Part shown: positions 5,961 through 14,001 of the stretch, in pieces
How positions within the stretch are numbered: the stretch's first letter is position 1
Layout: every line of letters starts with the position of its first letter
Source: CAG-877 sp963589235
GTDB lineage: Bacteria > Bacillota_I > Bacilli_A > RF39 > UBA660
Length of the DNA stretch: 14,954 bases
Assembly: GCA_963589235.1 (NCBI GenBank)
Contig: CAVAJX010000077.1
Span: 1-14,954, forward strand
Direction of reading: 5' to 3'
Position numbers and translations under genes: made by a program
Notes under the pieces: model-generated
What the model was told of the DNA's origin: nothing
Database searches by the model: none
What the model saw: only the letters and a program-made list of their open reading frames with translations

Positions 5961-6516
5961 AGTTCAAATACTTCCCATCTTTTGAAAATACCATATATAG
6001 TTTTTTACCCTTTACTTCTCCTAACAATTTTCCCTTTTCTATATAATCATATAGTTTTAACTCTACTGGCTCTACATTGGAATAAAATACTTCTACTCCA
6101 TTTATTTGCTCTACAATTATTGTTTGTCCATATTCTTCTTTTTGTCCTAAAAATACTATAACGCCAGACTCAATAGCTGGAACCATGTAATTATCACTTA
6201 CGTTTAGGACACAACCATCTTTGTAAGTGTTATCTGATTTATAAGTTAACTTTTCACTAAAAACTGGTTGCTCTTCTTGAATTACTTTATTTATAGGAAG
6301 AATGCTTCCAAAATATTTTTGATAGATATTTTTGGCTACTCCAAAGTTAAAACTACTTTCGTAAACATTTTTAGTTATTATTTTTTTGATACTAGAATTA
6401 CTTTTTACAGATATTAATCCTATTAATACAATTATCACTGTTAACATTAATCTTGTTAAAAATCCACGTACACTTTTCTTTAATACTAGTTTTTTCTTTA
6501 CTGTTTTCTTGTCCAT
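5944..6516 (-). CDS. spoIVFA: SpoIVFA-like membrane protein with degenerate LytM/M23 domain
   Basis: The ATG at 6516 follows AAAGGAG with about 6 bases of spacing and is preferred over the frame's earlier start at 6546. The 190-aa product has a basic N-terminus, one membrane segment at about 20-38, a linker, and a C-terminal LytM/M23-like fold from about residue 102: V-P-A-I-E-S-G-V-I-V, then G-Q-T-I-I-V, V-F-Y-S-N-V and G-K-L-L-G-E-V. The zinc-binding histidines of active M23 enzymes are absent (Y-S-N and L-Y-M-V where H residues would sit), so it is structural and not a hydrolase, as expected for SpoIVFA, which holds and inhibits SpoIVFB. It lies between mreD and spoIVFB, as in Bacillus once minC and minD are removed. 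Confidence 0.85.
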   Translation of the reverse strand: MDKKTVKKKLVLKKSVRGFLTRLMLTVIIVLIGLISVKSNSSIKKIITKNVYESSFNFGVAKNIYQKYFGSILPINKVIQEEQPVFSEKLTYKSDNTYKDGCVLNVSDNYMVPAIESGVIVFLGQKEEYGQTIIVEQINGVEVFYSNVEPVELKLYDYIEKGKLLGEVKGKKLYMVFSKDGKYLNYKDYI

Positions 6517-6562
6517 AATTTTCTCCTTTGTTAATCTTATGAACAAAAAAAATAAATATACG

Positions 6563-7069
6563 TTAATTTATATTTATCTTCTTATATTTTTTAGGTAATT
6601 TGTTTAGTATTAATAGTAATATTTCACTATAAATTATATTTAGTAATAAACTATGTGAAATTTTATAGAATAGTCTATAAAAACTCATTGGTACTAGGTT
6701 AAATACTATAATTATACAGGCATTTATTATTTCATATGATGATATAATTACTAGTATTTGAATTATTATGTTTAAGTAATTTACTTCAAAGTTTTTATTT
6801 ATGTACTTGGTTATAACGGCTAGTATAAGAAATATTGCTGCGTTATAGAAAAGCATATTTGTATAGAATAAGTCATAAATGATACCAGTTATTATGGCTG
6901 TTAGGTAGTAATACTTTTCTTTTTTAGTATAGAATGGATAAATTATAAATATACTTACTACAGTTAACATTGGAGTAAATAAAGAAAGTGCATTTACTGT
7001 GTAAGGTAAGAAGTTTGATAAGACTCCATCTAAAATAATGGATATAGCAATTATAATTGTAGGAATCAT
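6563..7069 (-). CDS. mreD: MreD, rod-shape membrane protein
   Basis: The 168-aa protein is almost entirely hydrophobic, with about five membrane segments, and matches MreD in length and layout, including L-D-G-V-L-S-N-F-L-P near residues 13-22 and the acidic G-I-I-Y-D-L-F-Y-T-N around 62-71. MreD works with MreC and the RodA/PBP2 machinery in cylindrical wall growth. Its ATG overlaps the mreC stop codon by one base (TAATG), and AAGGAG lies in the end of mreC, so the two are translationally coupled. mreB is not next to this pair. Confidence 0.9.
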   Translation of the reverse strand: MIPTIIIAISIILDGVLSNFLPYTVNALSLFTPMLTVVSIFIIYPFYTKKEKYYYLTAIITGIIYDLFYTNMLFYNAAIFLILAVITKYINKNFEVNYLNIIIQILVIISSYEIINACIIIVFNLVPMSFYRLFYKISHSLLLNIIYSEILLLILNKLPKKYKKININ

Positions 7070-7863
7070 TATGCTTTCTCCTTTAATACCGTTACATAAT
7101 GAATGTTACTAAAGTTTTGATTTGTTTTTATGTATAGTGTTTTACTTAGATTATATTTATCACTTTCTATTTTTTCTACTGTACCAATGTAGATTCCAGC
7201 TGGAAATAAGCCACCTAATCCTGATGTTACAACGGTTGAACCTTTTTCTATATTGACTGTTTTATCTACCCAGATTACTTTTAGTAAGTTGTTTTTTTGA
7301 TCATAGCCAGATAGTATAGCGTGTGTTTCTTGATCATTATTTTTTATGGAAACACTAACTTTAAAATTAACATCGTCGGCTGTAATTAATTTTATTTCAC
7401 TGGAATTAGTGTATACTTTATTAATTTTTCCTATTAAGCCGTTCTTTGTTACAACTGCCATGTCTTTTTTTATGCCGTCTTTTGAACCTTTATCTATACT
7501 TAGAGTGTTGAACCAGTAACTTTTATTTCTGGATAGAATTGTCGCGTTTACTGGTGTGTATTCAGTTAGAGTTTTGTTTAGTTCTAAGGCGTCTTTTAAT
7601 TCTTGAATTTCTTTTTCTAATGACTCATTTACATTTTTTTGAATAAGATAACTTTCACTTTGAGTAATGTTTTTATCTTTATTTAAGGCTGTAAAAGGAT
7701 ACATAAAGACTTTATTTATAAAGCTTGCGGTATCTTTTAAAATTACTTCTGGCGTCTTTTGACTGGCACTTAGATAAATTGATGTAACTAAGGCTAGTAT
7801 TGATATAATTACACCAGAAATTATAATGATTTTCTTTTGTTTTTGTTTGTTTTTTTTGTACAT
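7069..7863 (-). CDS. mreC: MreC, rod-shape-determining protein
   Basis: The 264-aa protein starts with a Lys-rich cytoplasmic stretch, then one membrane segment (about 13-32), a coiled coil (about 72-100) and the MreC beta-barrel domain, with S-Y-W-F-N-T-L-S-I-D-K-G at about 115-126 and G-L-I-G-K-I-N-K-V near 143-151. It is the usual length (Bacillus MreC is about 290 aa). MreC is a scaffold outside the membrane for the elongation machinery. A good promoter lies in the radC-mreC gap, so mreC-mreD-spoIVFA-spoIVFB can be transcribed apart from radC. The ribosome binding site is weak (AATGGA). Confidence 0.95.
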   Translation of the reverse strand: MYKKNKQKQKKIIIISGVIISILALVTSIYLSASQKTPEVILKDTASFINKVFMYPFTALNKDKNITQSESYLIQKNVNESLEKEIQELKDALELNKTLTEYTPVNATILSRNKSYWFNTLSIDKGSKDGIKKDMAVVTKNGLIGKINKVYTNSSEIKLITADDVNFKVSVSIKNNDQETHAILSGYDQKNNLLKVIWVDKTVNIEKGSTVVTSGLGGLFPAGIYIGTVEKIESDKYNLSKTLYIKTNQNFSNIHYVTVLKEKA

Positions 7864-7884
7864 ATAATCAATCCATTCTTCACT

Positions 7885-7913
7885 ATTATATTATATTTTG
7901 CCTCATCTTACAA
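7885..7913 (-). promoter_or_regulatory. Promoter for mreC-mreD-spoIVFA-spoIVFB
   Basis: On the minus strand TTGTAA (7913-7908) and a perfect TATAAT (7890-7885) are separated by 17 bases. It begins directly after the radC stop codon and would start transcription about 15-20 bases before the mreC ATG. Confidence 0.6.
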
Positions 7914-8612
7914 TTATTGATTCAGAATATTACCATGTTCATAGAAACTGTAAAATGAATCGTCTCCTACTATAATGTGATCGATCAATGGAATGCCTTG
8001 AATCCTACCTATTTCCATAAGCGATTTAGTAAAATTAATGTCTGCTGTACTTGGACATAAGTCATTACTAGGATGATTATGTAAGCAAACGATACTTGAT
8101 GCACTGTTTTTGTATGCCTCCTTAAATATTTCTCTTGGATGTGTAATACTTTTATTAACTGTTCCCATAAATAATAACTTCCTTTCTATTAATTCTTGTT
8201 TTTCATTAAAATATAAACAATAGAATAATTCTTGTTTTTTCCCTACAAATAAATAGCGTGTTTCTTGCCAAATTGCTTCTGGGTTATTTAGTTTTTTTCT
8301 TTGTTTTACAGCAGTTGTGTAATTAATTCTTTTACCAAGTTCTATGGCTGCTAGAAGTTCTAAGGCTTTTACTTCACCTATTCCTTTTATTTTTGTTAGT
8401 TGAGCTAACGTTAAGTTTTTGAATTCTTCTATTGGATATTCAACTAAAATATTTAAAGCTAAGTCTGTTGCATTTAAATTTCTTGTTCCTGTTTTTAAGA
8501 TTATCGCTATTAACTCTTTATTAGTTATGTTACTTATTCCATTTTGTTTTACTCGTTCTCTTGGTCTTTCTCCTATTGGAATATCTTTTATTTTGTAATG
8601 TATAATTACCAC
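7914..8612 (-). CDS. radC: RadC-family JAB1/MPN metalloprotein
   Basis: The 232-aa protein opens with K-I-K-D-I-P-I-G-E-R-P-R-E-R, the usual RadC N-terminus. It has a helix-hairpin-helix around L72-T-K-I-K-G-I-G-E and a JAMM metal site H178-N-H180-P-S-N-D with D191 (the H-x-H-x10-D pattern). Length matches the family (about 230). The biochemical role of RadC is unsettled; it is not the repair protein its name implies. The position between the spoIIB-like gene and mreC matches Bacillus, with maf and mreB missing. The GTG at 8612 is the only standard start, but it lies inside the best Shine-Dalgarno sequence (GAGGTGG). An ATA at 8603 has ideal spacing, so the true start may be three codons later. 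Confidence 0.95.
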   Translation of the reverse strand: MVIIHYKIKDIPIGERPRERVKQNGISNITNKELIAIILKTGTRNLNATDLALNILVEYPIEEFKNLTLAQLTKIKGIGEVKALELLAAIELGKRINYTTAVKQRKKLNNPEAIWQETRYLFVGKKQELFYCLYFNEKQELIERKLLFMGTVNKSITHPREIFKEAYKNSASSIVCLHNHPSNDLCPSTADINFTKSLMEIGRIQGIPLIDHIIVGDDSFYSFYEHGNILNQ

Positions 8613-8632
8613 CTCATTATATTATTAGGTGA

Positions 8633-9094
8633 TTAATTACTTTTTCTTTTAATTAATTCTTCATAATTTGCTAAAACGACTTCTTCAATGGTTAATATTT
8701 CGGATTCTTTGTTAGTACTGTTTATTAGAATATCGAATTGAGTAACATTGTTATAGAACTCTTCATTTGATAAGTTTTGTTCTTTGATGTAGATTTGGTA
8801 ACCTTTGTTTTCATATATTTCTTTTAGTTTTTTGGCGTTTTTTTCATCTCTGGTTATTCCTAGGTAAACATATTGTTTATCATTTTTAGAGTCAACTGTT
8901 TTTACTAGTAGGTCTTTAGTATTTTCTTGCATACTACTAGTAGATGAATAGACTCCTTCCTGAATAAAATAATAAGTTTTTCCCTCATTTAAAAAACTGT
9001 TACTGAGTTTTTCTTTGTATGTATTATTTAGAATTATTCCAGCTATGGCACCAAGGGCTATAGAAAAGATACTTATCTTTAATGTTTTCTTCAT
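8633..9094 (-). CDS. SpoIIB-like membrane-anchored protein with SPOR-like domain
   Basis: The 153-aa protein has a short basic start, a membrane anchor at about 7-24, and then an extracytoplasmic part that includes a SPOR-like stretch at about 76-106: Y-V-Y-L-G-I-T-R-D, then N-A-K-K-L, N-K-G-Y and I-Y-I-K-E. SPOR domains bind peptidoglycan stripped of side peptides at septa. In Bacillus, SpoIIB sits between valS (with folC and comC) and maf-radC, has the same anchor plus SPOR-like domain, and helps septal wall remodelling during engulfment. This one is about half the Bacillus length (about 330 aa). The assignment rests on layout and synteny, since direct similarity is weak, so no symbol is given. 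It overlaps the next operon member closely: its stop is 20 bases before the radC start. Confidence 0.65.
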   Translation of the reverse strand: MKKTLKISIFSIALGAIAGIILNNTYKEKLSNSFLNEGKTYYFIQEGVYSSTSSMQENTKDLLVKTVDSKNDKQYVYLGITRDEKNAKKLKEIYENKGYQIYIKEQNLSNEEFYNNVTQFDILINSTNKESEILTIEEVVLANYEELIKRKSN

Positions 9095-9101
9095 ATCATC
9101 A

Positions 9102-9254
9102 CCAAGTTTATGATAGCAATCTCCATTGGCTATTTATGTCGAAATATATTTATTTACATATTTTTGTTCTTTATTTTTACATTTTTCTTTTTGACTTTGG
9201 CTTTTTGGGTTGCTTTCTTTTAATCTTTTCATAAAAAAAGAAGCTTTGTGCTTC
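9102..9254. other. Intergenic gap between valS and the spoIIB-like gene
   Basis: The gap holds the valS terminator at its right end and an extended -10-like TGCTATCAT (minus strand, about 9118-9110) close to the spoIIB-like start. The implied leader would be only about 10 bases, so this promoter is weakly supported. The middle is an A-rich stretch with no open frame or clear hairpin. Confidence 0.4.
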
Positions 9255-9256
9255 TT
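9234..9256 (-). terminator. Intrinsic terminator of valS
   Basis: On the minus strand AAGAAGC and GCTTCTT form a 7-bp stem around a 5-base loop, followed by a run of seven or more Ts. The stem begins inside the valS stop codon region. It separates valS from the spoIIB-like/radC genes. Confidence 0.85.
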
Positions 9257-11798
9257 AATTTAGTTTTTCTAGTAAATAACTTAATTTTTCTTTTTCTTCG
9301 GCTAATTTCTTTCTATCCATTTCTACTATATTAGCTGGTGCTTTATTAATATAGTTTTCGTTTGATAGAAGCTTTTCACGTCGTTCAATTGAATTTTTTA
9401 ATTTATTAGCTTCTTCCTCTAGAGCTTTTGTATCTACTTGGTCTTGTTCAAAGAAATATGTAATGTTAATATTTGATGACTTGTAGTTACAACTTACCAT
9501 GTTGTCAGGATCATCACTAGTTAAATTCTTGTCTGTTATTTTTAGTTGAGAGGCAAATATTTTTATAAATTCTTCTTTTTTACATTCAAAGTTAACTAGT
9601 GCTTCTTTTGTTATTTTGTTTGAAGCTTTTAAGTTTCTTATTGCGACAATGTCTTCTAAGATGCTTTCTAATTCTTCGGCTTCTTCTTTGTAGATATCTT
9701 TTTTATTTACTTCAGGATATGAAGAAATCATTATTGATTCTGCTTCTTTTATTGGTAGTTTTTGATATATTTCTTCTGTTACGTATGGCATAAATGGATG
9801 AAGTAATTTTAAGATGTCTGTTAGGGTATCTAGAAGGATTGTTTTTGTTGTTGGAGTCATGTTTGATTTAGTTAATTCAATGTACCAGTCACAGAAATCT
9901 TCCCAAATGAAGCTATAAAGTTCATTTCCAACATTATGGAATTCATATTTATCCATGTTTTTGATTACATTTTTGATTAATTGATTTTTCTTTGTTAGAA
10001 TCCATTTATCATAAATTGTTAGTTCTTCTTTGCTTATAGTTCTTTCTTTTAAGTCTTCTATATTTAGTAGAACGAAACGAGATGCATTCCATAGTTTATT
10101 TATGAAGTTCCATGATGATTTTACTTTTTCTTCATCATATCTTAAATCCATTCCAGGAGCTGAGTTTGTTGTTAGGAAGAAACGAAGTGCATCACAACCA
10201 TATTCATCTATAACGTCCATAGGATCTACACCGTTACCTAATGATTTAGACATTTTTCTTCCTTCTTTGTCTCTAATTAGACCATGGATTAAACAGTCTT
10301 TAAATGGTCTTTTATTCATAAATTCTAATGATTGGAATGTCATTCTATTTACCCAGAACGGTATGATGTCATAACCTGTTACTAAAACATTATTTGGAAA
10401 ATATCTGTCTAGTAACTCTTTACTGTCTGGCCAACCAAGTGTTGAAAATGGCCATAGGGCACTTGAAAACCAAGTATCTAAAACATCCGGATCCTGTACC
10501 CAGTCTTTTCCTGGTCTTTCAACTTGAACTTTTATTTTATCACCTTTATACCAAGCTGGTATTCTATGTCCCCACCATAATTGACGTGATATACACCAGT
10601 CGTATGTTATTTCCATCCAGTGATTCATAACTTTTTCATATCTTGATGGTACAAAGTTAACTTTATTTTCTTTGTCTTTTTGATTTTCTAGTACACGATC
10701 GGCTAGAGGACGCATTTTTACAAACCATTGTTTTGATAAGTACGGTTCAACTACAGCGTCACTTCTTTCACTATGACCAACTGAGTGTACCATTGGCTCT
10801 ATTTTTATTAATAAATCTTCTTTTTCTAGATCTTTTACTAATTGTTCACGGCATTCTTCTCTAGTTAATCCTTGATATTTTCCTGCATTTTCATTCATAG
10901 TAGCATCTTTGTTCATTACTACTACTCTTTCTAGATTATGACGATTTCCTACTTCAAAGTCGTTAGGGTCGTGTGCTGGTGTTATTTTAACTACACCTGT
11001 TCCAAATTCTGGATCAGCATGTTCGTCAGCTATTATTGGAATAAGTTTGTTGACAACTGGTAGAATTGCATTTTTTCCTACTAAATGGTTGTATCTTTTG
11101 TCTTTAGGGTTAACTGCAACAGCAGTATCGCCAAAAAGTGTTTCTGGTCTTGTTGTTGCGACATCAAGATAGTCTTCTGTTCCTTCTATAAAATATTTGA
11201 TATGATAGAAGGCACCTTTATCTTCCTTATAAATAACTTCTTCTGTAGAAAGTGCTGTCATTTGTTCTGGATCCCAGTTGATTATTCTTTCGCCACGGTA
11301 AATTAAACCTTTGTTGTATAATCTGATAAACACTTCGTTAACGGCATGACTTAGTCCTTGGTCAAGGGTGAATCTTTCTTTTGAATAGTCAACAGATATT
11401 CCTAGTTTTGCCCATTGTTCATGGATAGTGTTGGCATATTCATCTTTCCACGCCCAAGCTTGTTCTAGCCAGGCTTCTCTAGTCATGCTTCTTGGCATGA
11501 TTCCTTGTTCTTTTAGACGTTTGTCTATTTTTGATTGTGTTGCGATTCCAGCATGATCCATTCCTGGTAGCCATAAGCAGTCATACCCTTGCATTCTTTT
11601 ATAACGAATTATTAAATCTTGTAATGTTACGTCCCAGGCATGTCCAATGTGTAATTTACCAGTTACATTTGGAGGAGGTATTACTATACAGAATGGCTCT
11701 TTTGAACTTTTTGAATCTGATTTGAAATAATCTTTACTTTTCCAAGTTTCATATTTATTTTTTTCTACTTCGATATGGTTATACTTTTTATCTAACAT
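9255..11798 (-). CDS. valS: Valyl-tRNA synthetase
   Basis: The 847-aa class I synthetase charges tRNA-Val in the cytoplasm. It has P-P-P-N-V-T-G-K-L-H-I-G-H (HIGH at 50-53), the editing domain with T-T-R-P-E-T-L-F-G-D at 215-224 and H276-D-P-N-D, the W-C-I-S-R-Q-L-W-W-G-H block at 401-411, D-T-W-F-S-S at 441-446, and K515-M-S-K-S519. The last 70 residues are the coiled coil typical of ValRS. It is slightly shorter than Bacillus ValS (about 880 aa) because of small deletions, including just before D-V-L-D-T-W-F. All of its more than 20 tryptophans are TGG codons. AGGAAGCG precedes the ATG. A T-box leader with a GUA specifier controls it. Confidence 0.99.
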   Translation of the reverse strand: MLDKKYNHIEVEKNKYETWKSKDYFKSDSKSSKEPFCIVIPPPNVTGKLHIGHAWDVTLQDLIIRYKRMQGYDCLWLPGMDHAGIATQSKIDKRLKEQGIMPRSMTREAWLEQAWAWKDEYANTIHEQWAKLGISVDYSKERFTLDQGLSHAVNEVFIRLYNKGLIYRGERIINWDPEQMTALSTEEVIYKEDKGAFYHIKYFIEGTEDYLDVATTRPETLFGDTAVAVNPKDKRYNHLVGKNAILPVVNKLIPIIADEHADPEFGTGVVKITPAHDPNDFEVGNRHNLERVVVMNKDATMNENAGKYQGLTREECREQLVKDLEKEDLLIKIEPMVHSVGHSERSDAVVEPYLSKQWFVKMRPLADRVLENQKDKENKVNFVPSRYEKVMNHWMEITYDWCISRQLWWGHRIPAWYKGDKIKVQVERPGKDWVQDPDVLDTWFSSALWPFSTLGWPDSKELLDRYFPNNVLVTGYDIIPFWVNRMTFQSLEFMNKRPFKDCLIHGLIRDKEGRKMSKSLGNGVDPMDVIDEYGCDALRFFLTTNSAPGMDLRYDEEKVKSSWNFINKLWNASRFVLLNIEDLKERTISKEELTIYDKWILTKKNQLIKNVIKNMDKYEFHNVGNELYSFIWEDFCDWYIELTKSNMTPTTKTILLDTLTDILKLLHPFMPYVTEEIYQKLPIKEAESIMISSYPEVNKKDIYKEEAEELESILEDIVAIRNLKASNKITKEALVNFECKKEEFIKIFASQLKITDKNLTSDDPDNMVSCNYKSSNINITYFFEQDQVDTKALEEEANKLKNSIERREKLLSNENYINKAPANIVEMDRKKLAEEKEKLSYLLEKLN

Positions 11799-11822
11799 AT
11801 ATATCGCTTCCTTTCATATAAA

Positions 11823-11856
11823 TAAAAAATTTCATCCAAAGTAAAGGACGAAATTT
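11823..11856 (-). terminator. T-box regulated terminator upstream of valS
   Basis: On the minus strand AAATTTCGTCC and GGATGAAATTT (11 bp with one G-U pair) form the terminator stem, followed by a T run ending about 25 bases before the valS ATG. It is the OFF structure of the T-box switch. Confidence 0.9.
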
Positions 11857-12061
11857 TATTTCATGGTACCACCTTAATTTCTATCAATTATTGTTTATTA
11901 ACTGATAGCTTGATATTCATAACGGAATTAACCGGGATTACTTACTTAATTTCAGAAACCATGCTCCTCTGCTACCTTCATTATATTTTTTTATTCATTT
12001 ACACCTAACATGAACTCTCTTTAAAAAAAATTATAATTACTCCTCAGATTCCTTGCATCTA
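11823..12061 (-). promoter_or_regulatory. T-box riboswitch (Val, GUA specifier) for valS
   Basis: The leader senses uncharged tRNA-Val and lets transcription proceed into valS. It contains the T-box sequence AAGGTGGTACC (11875-11865), in which UGGU can pair with the tRNA ACCA end, followed directly by the terminator. Stem I shows the AGAGAG and GGTGTAAATGAA distal-loop elements (about 12022-11993). The specifier side reads TGAAGGTAGCAGAGGAGC, in which GTA (11975-11973), a valine codon followed by a purine, fits the gene it controls. The promoter lies just upstream. Confidence 0.92.
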
Positions 12062-12067
12062 TTTGGT

Positions 12068-12096
12068 ATTATAGCTTATCTTTTAATTTTTTTCAA
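12068..12096 (-). promoter_or_regulatory. Promoter of the valS T-box leader
   Basis: On the minus strand TTGAAA (12096-12091) and a perfect TATAAT (12073-12068) are 17 bases apart, placing the transcript start near 12061, just before T-box stem I. Confidence 0.8.
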
Positions 12097-12151
12097 CTAT
12101 TTTATGGAACTTATTTTTTCTGGTGAGTTGGGAATTTTATTGGATTTTTCT

Positions 12152-13888
12152 TTAATTATTTTGTTTTTTTAATTCAGCATCATATAATTGATGATAAGTT
12201 TTACTATTTTTCAATAGCTCTTCATGAGTTCCTTCATCTACTATGGTTCCGTCTTCTACTAATAGTATTCTATCACTATTTATTACAGTACTTAATCTGT
12301 GTGCAATTATTAGTATTGTGTATTCATTTTTCATATTGTCTATGGCCTGTTTTATACTTGACTGAGTTTCATTGTCTAGAGCTGATGTAGCTTCGTCAAA
12401 TAGAATTATTTCTGTTTTTTGGACAAGGGCACGAGCTATTGCTAGACGCTGGCGTTCTCCACCAGATAGATTAATTCCACCCTCTCCAATCATGGTATCA
12501 TATCCTTCTGGTAAGGAATTAATGAACTCGTCTAGGCAAGCCGTTTTGCAAGCTTCAACCATTTCCTCATCAGTTAAATTTTCTTTTACAAGACGCAAAT
12601 TTTCTTTAATACTCATGTTGAATATGTATGGGTTTTGACTGATAATTGTGATATTTCCACGAATAGAATCCTTGTCCAGTTCTTTAATGCTTATTCCATC
12701 TATCGTTATATCGCCGGAGTTGATATCATACATTTTGCATAATAAGCTAAACACCGTACTTTTTCCAGCACCGGATTTTCCTACAAAGGCTACTGTTGAA
12801 TTGGCTTTTATTTTAAAACTCATATTTTTAATAGTTAACTGTTCTTTCTTGTACCCAAAGTAAACATTTTTGAACTCAAAGTCGCCATGAATCTTTTTGA
12901 GTTGCTTTTTACCAAACTTTTCTTTTGGAAACTCTTCGCTGTCCATGATACTAAATATTCTTTCTGAAGATAGGTTGAAATCTTTTACTTTTTCTAAGAA
13001 TTCACTAATATAAAATACTATTGAAGCAAGATTTCCCATGTAATTATGTACAACTAAAGCGTTAGCAATAGTAAGATTTCCTGTTGCTATTAAAAGTAGT
13101 GATGTGAATATACTGCCGGCATCAAATAGGTCTCGTAGTGTTCCTGTTATAAATTGATAGTTTCTGTTTATTGAGTTCATATCATATTTTTCTTGATTCA
13201 AGTGAGTTATTCTTTCTCCTAGTTCTTTTATAAAACTTTTTTCGGCATTTAGCATTTTGATATCATGTGCTCCATGAACTAATTCTCCTACAAATCCAGA
13301 TAATTTTTCATGTTCTTTACGATAAGCTTTATCTTTTTTGTTTACTATAATGATACGTTTCTTTTCAACTATAAAAACAGCAGTTATCATAATGACTACG
13401 TATAAAAACATTATTTTATTAATAATGAATATGGCTAGGAATACACCTATATTTGTTACTATATTTGTTAGGTAGACATTTAGGACTACAAAGATATCGG
13501 CAACTTTACTAGCATCATTTGTTAATCTCTGAATAAATAATCCTGATCCATTTTCGTCTAGACAACTATTTTCTATTTTTAATATTTCAGTTCCTAAACT
13601 GATTTCAATTTCATTAAATGTTTCTCTAAATATTCGATGTCTAAAGTAGCTTGTGGCATAGTATGCAGTGTTTCTGAATATTTCAACTATTAGGATAACT
13701 GTTCCTATAAATAGTACTTGTTTAAACTGATTACTTGTTAGGCTAACAATTATTTTTGCACTTAAAATTGGTACAAATAGATTTATAAAGATAAATACTA
13801 CATTAAACGCTATATAACCAATGATATATTTCTTTTGATTTTTTCCATATTTCCAGGCTTTCTTGATATTTTTTAAGAATTCTTTCAT
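12152..13888 (-). CDS. ABC exporter, fused membrane and ATPase domains
   Basis: The 578-aa half-transporter has a six-segment membrane domain (about 20-300) and a C-terminal ATPase: Walker A G370-K-S-G-A-G-K-S-T378, Q-loop Q418, signature L474-S-G-G-E-R-Q480, Walker B I-I-L-F-D498-E499, D-loop S-A-L-D and switch H530. This is the type IV (MsbA/LmrA-like) exporter architecture, working as a dimer. The substrate cannot be told from sequence; lipids, drugs or peptides are all possible. There is no second transporter gene beside it, so it is probably a homodimer. No N-terminal C39 peptidase domain is present. The ribosome binding site is poor. A good promoter (TTTACA, 17 bases, TATAAT) lies 40-65 bases upstream. 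No clear terminator follows before the valS promoter. Confidence 0.95.
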   Translation of the reverse strand: MKEFLKNIKKAWKYGKNQKKYIIGYIAFNVVFIFINLFVPILSAKIIVSLTSNQFKQVLFIGTVILIVEIFRNTAYYATSYFRHRIFRETFNEIEISLGTEILKIENSCLDENGSGLFIQRLTNDASKVADIFVVLNVYLTNIVTNIGVFLAIFIINKIMFLYVVIMITAVFIVEKKRIIIVNKKDKAYRKEHEKLSGFVGELVHGAHDIKMLNAEKSFIKELGERITHLNQEKYDMNSINRNYQFITGTLRDLFDAGSIFTSLLLIATGNLTIANALVVHNYMGNLASIVFYISEFLEKVKDFNLSSERIFSIMDSEEFPKEKFGKKQLKKIHGDFEFKNVYFGYKKEQLTIKNMSFKIKANSTVAFVGKSGAGKSTVFSLLCKMYDINSGDITIDGISIKELDKDSIRGNITIISQNPYIFNMSIKENLRLVKENLTDEEMVEACKTACLDEFINSLPEGYDTMIGEGGINLSGGERQRLAIARALVQKTEIILFDEATSALDNETQSSIKQAIDNMKNEYTILIIAHRLSTVINSDRILLVEDGTIVDEGTHEELLKNSKTYHQLYDAELKKQNN

Positions 13889-13925
13889 GACACTGCACCC
13901 GACCTTACTTTTATTTTCGAATATT

Positions 13926-13954
13926 ATTATATTATATTTTTATTTTAATGTAAA
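13926..13954 (-). promoter_or_regulatory. Promoter of the ABC exporter gene
   Basis: On the minus strand TTTACA (13954-13949) is followed after 17 bases by a perfect TATAAT (13931-13926). Its -35 box directly abuts the -35 box of the divergent dCMP deaminase promoter. Confidence 0.7.
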
Positions 13955-13984
13955 TTGATATAGGATGTACTTTTGTGTTAAAAT
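13955..13984 (+). promoter_or_regulatory. Promoter of the dCMP deaminase gene
   Basis: TTGATA (13955-13960) is followed after 18 bases by TAAAAT (13979-13984), with TG one base before, giving an extended -10. The transcript would start just before the AGGAGGG ribosome binding site. Confidence 0.6.
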
Positions 13985-14001
13985 GTTTGTAGGAGGGATA
14001 T

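Noticed and set aside
5964..5966. TGA read as tryptophan in this organism (code 4)
   Set aside because: All tryptophans in valS and the other long genes are TGG, and reading TGA as Trp would also extend SpoIVFB into the tRNA-Ala gene. It remains possible only as a local read-through event.
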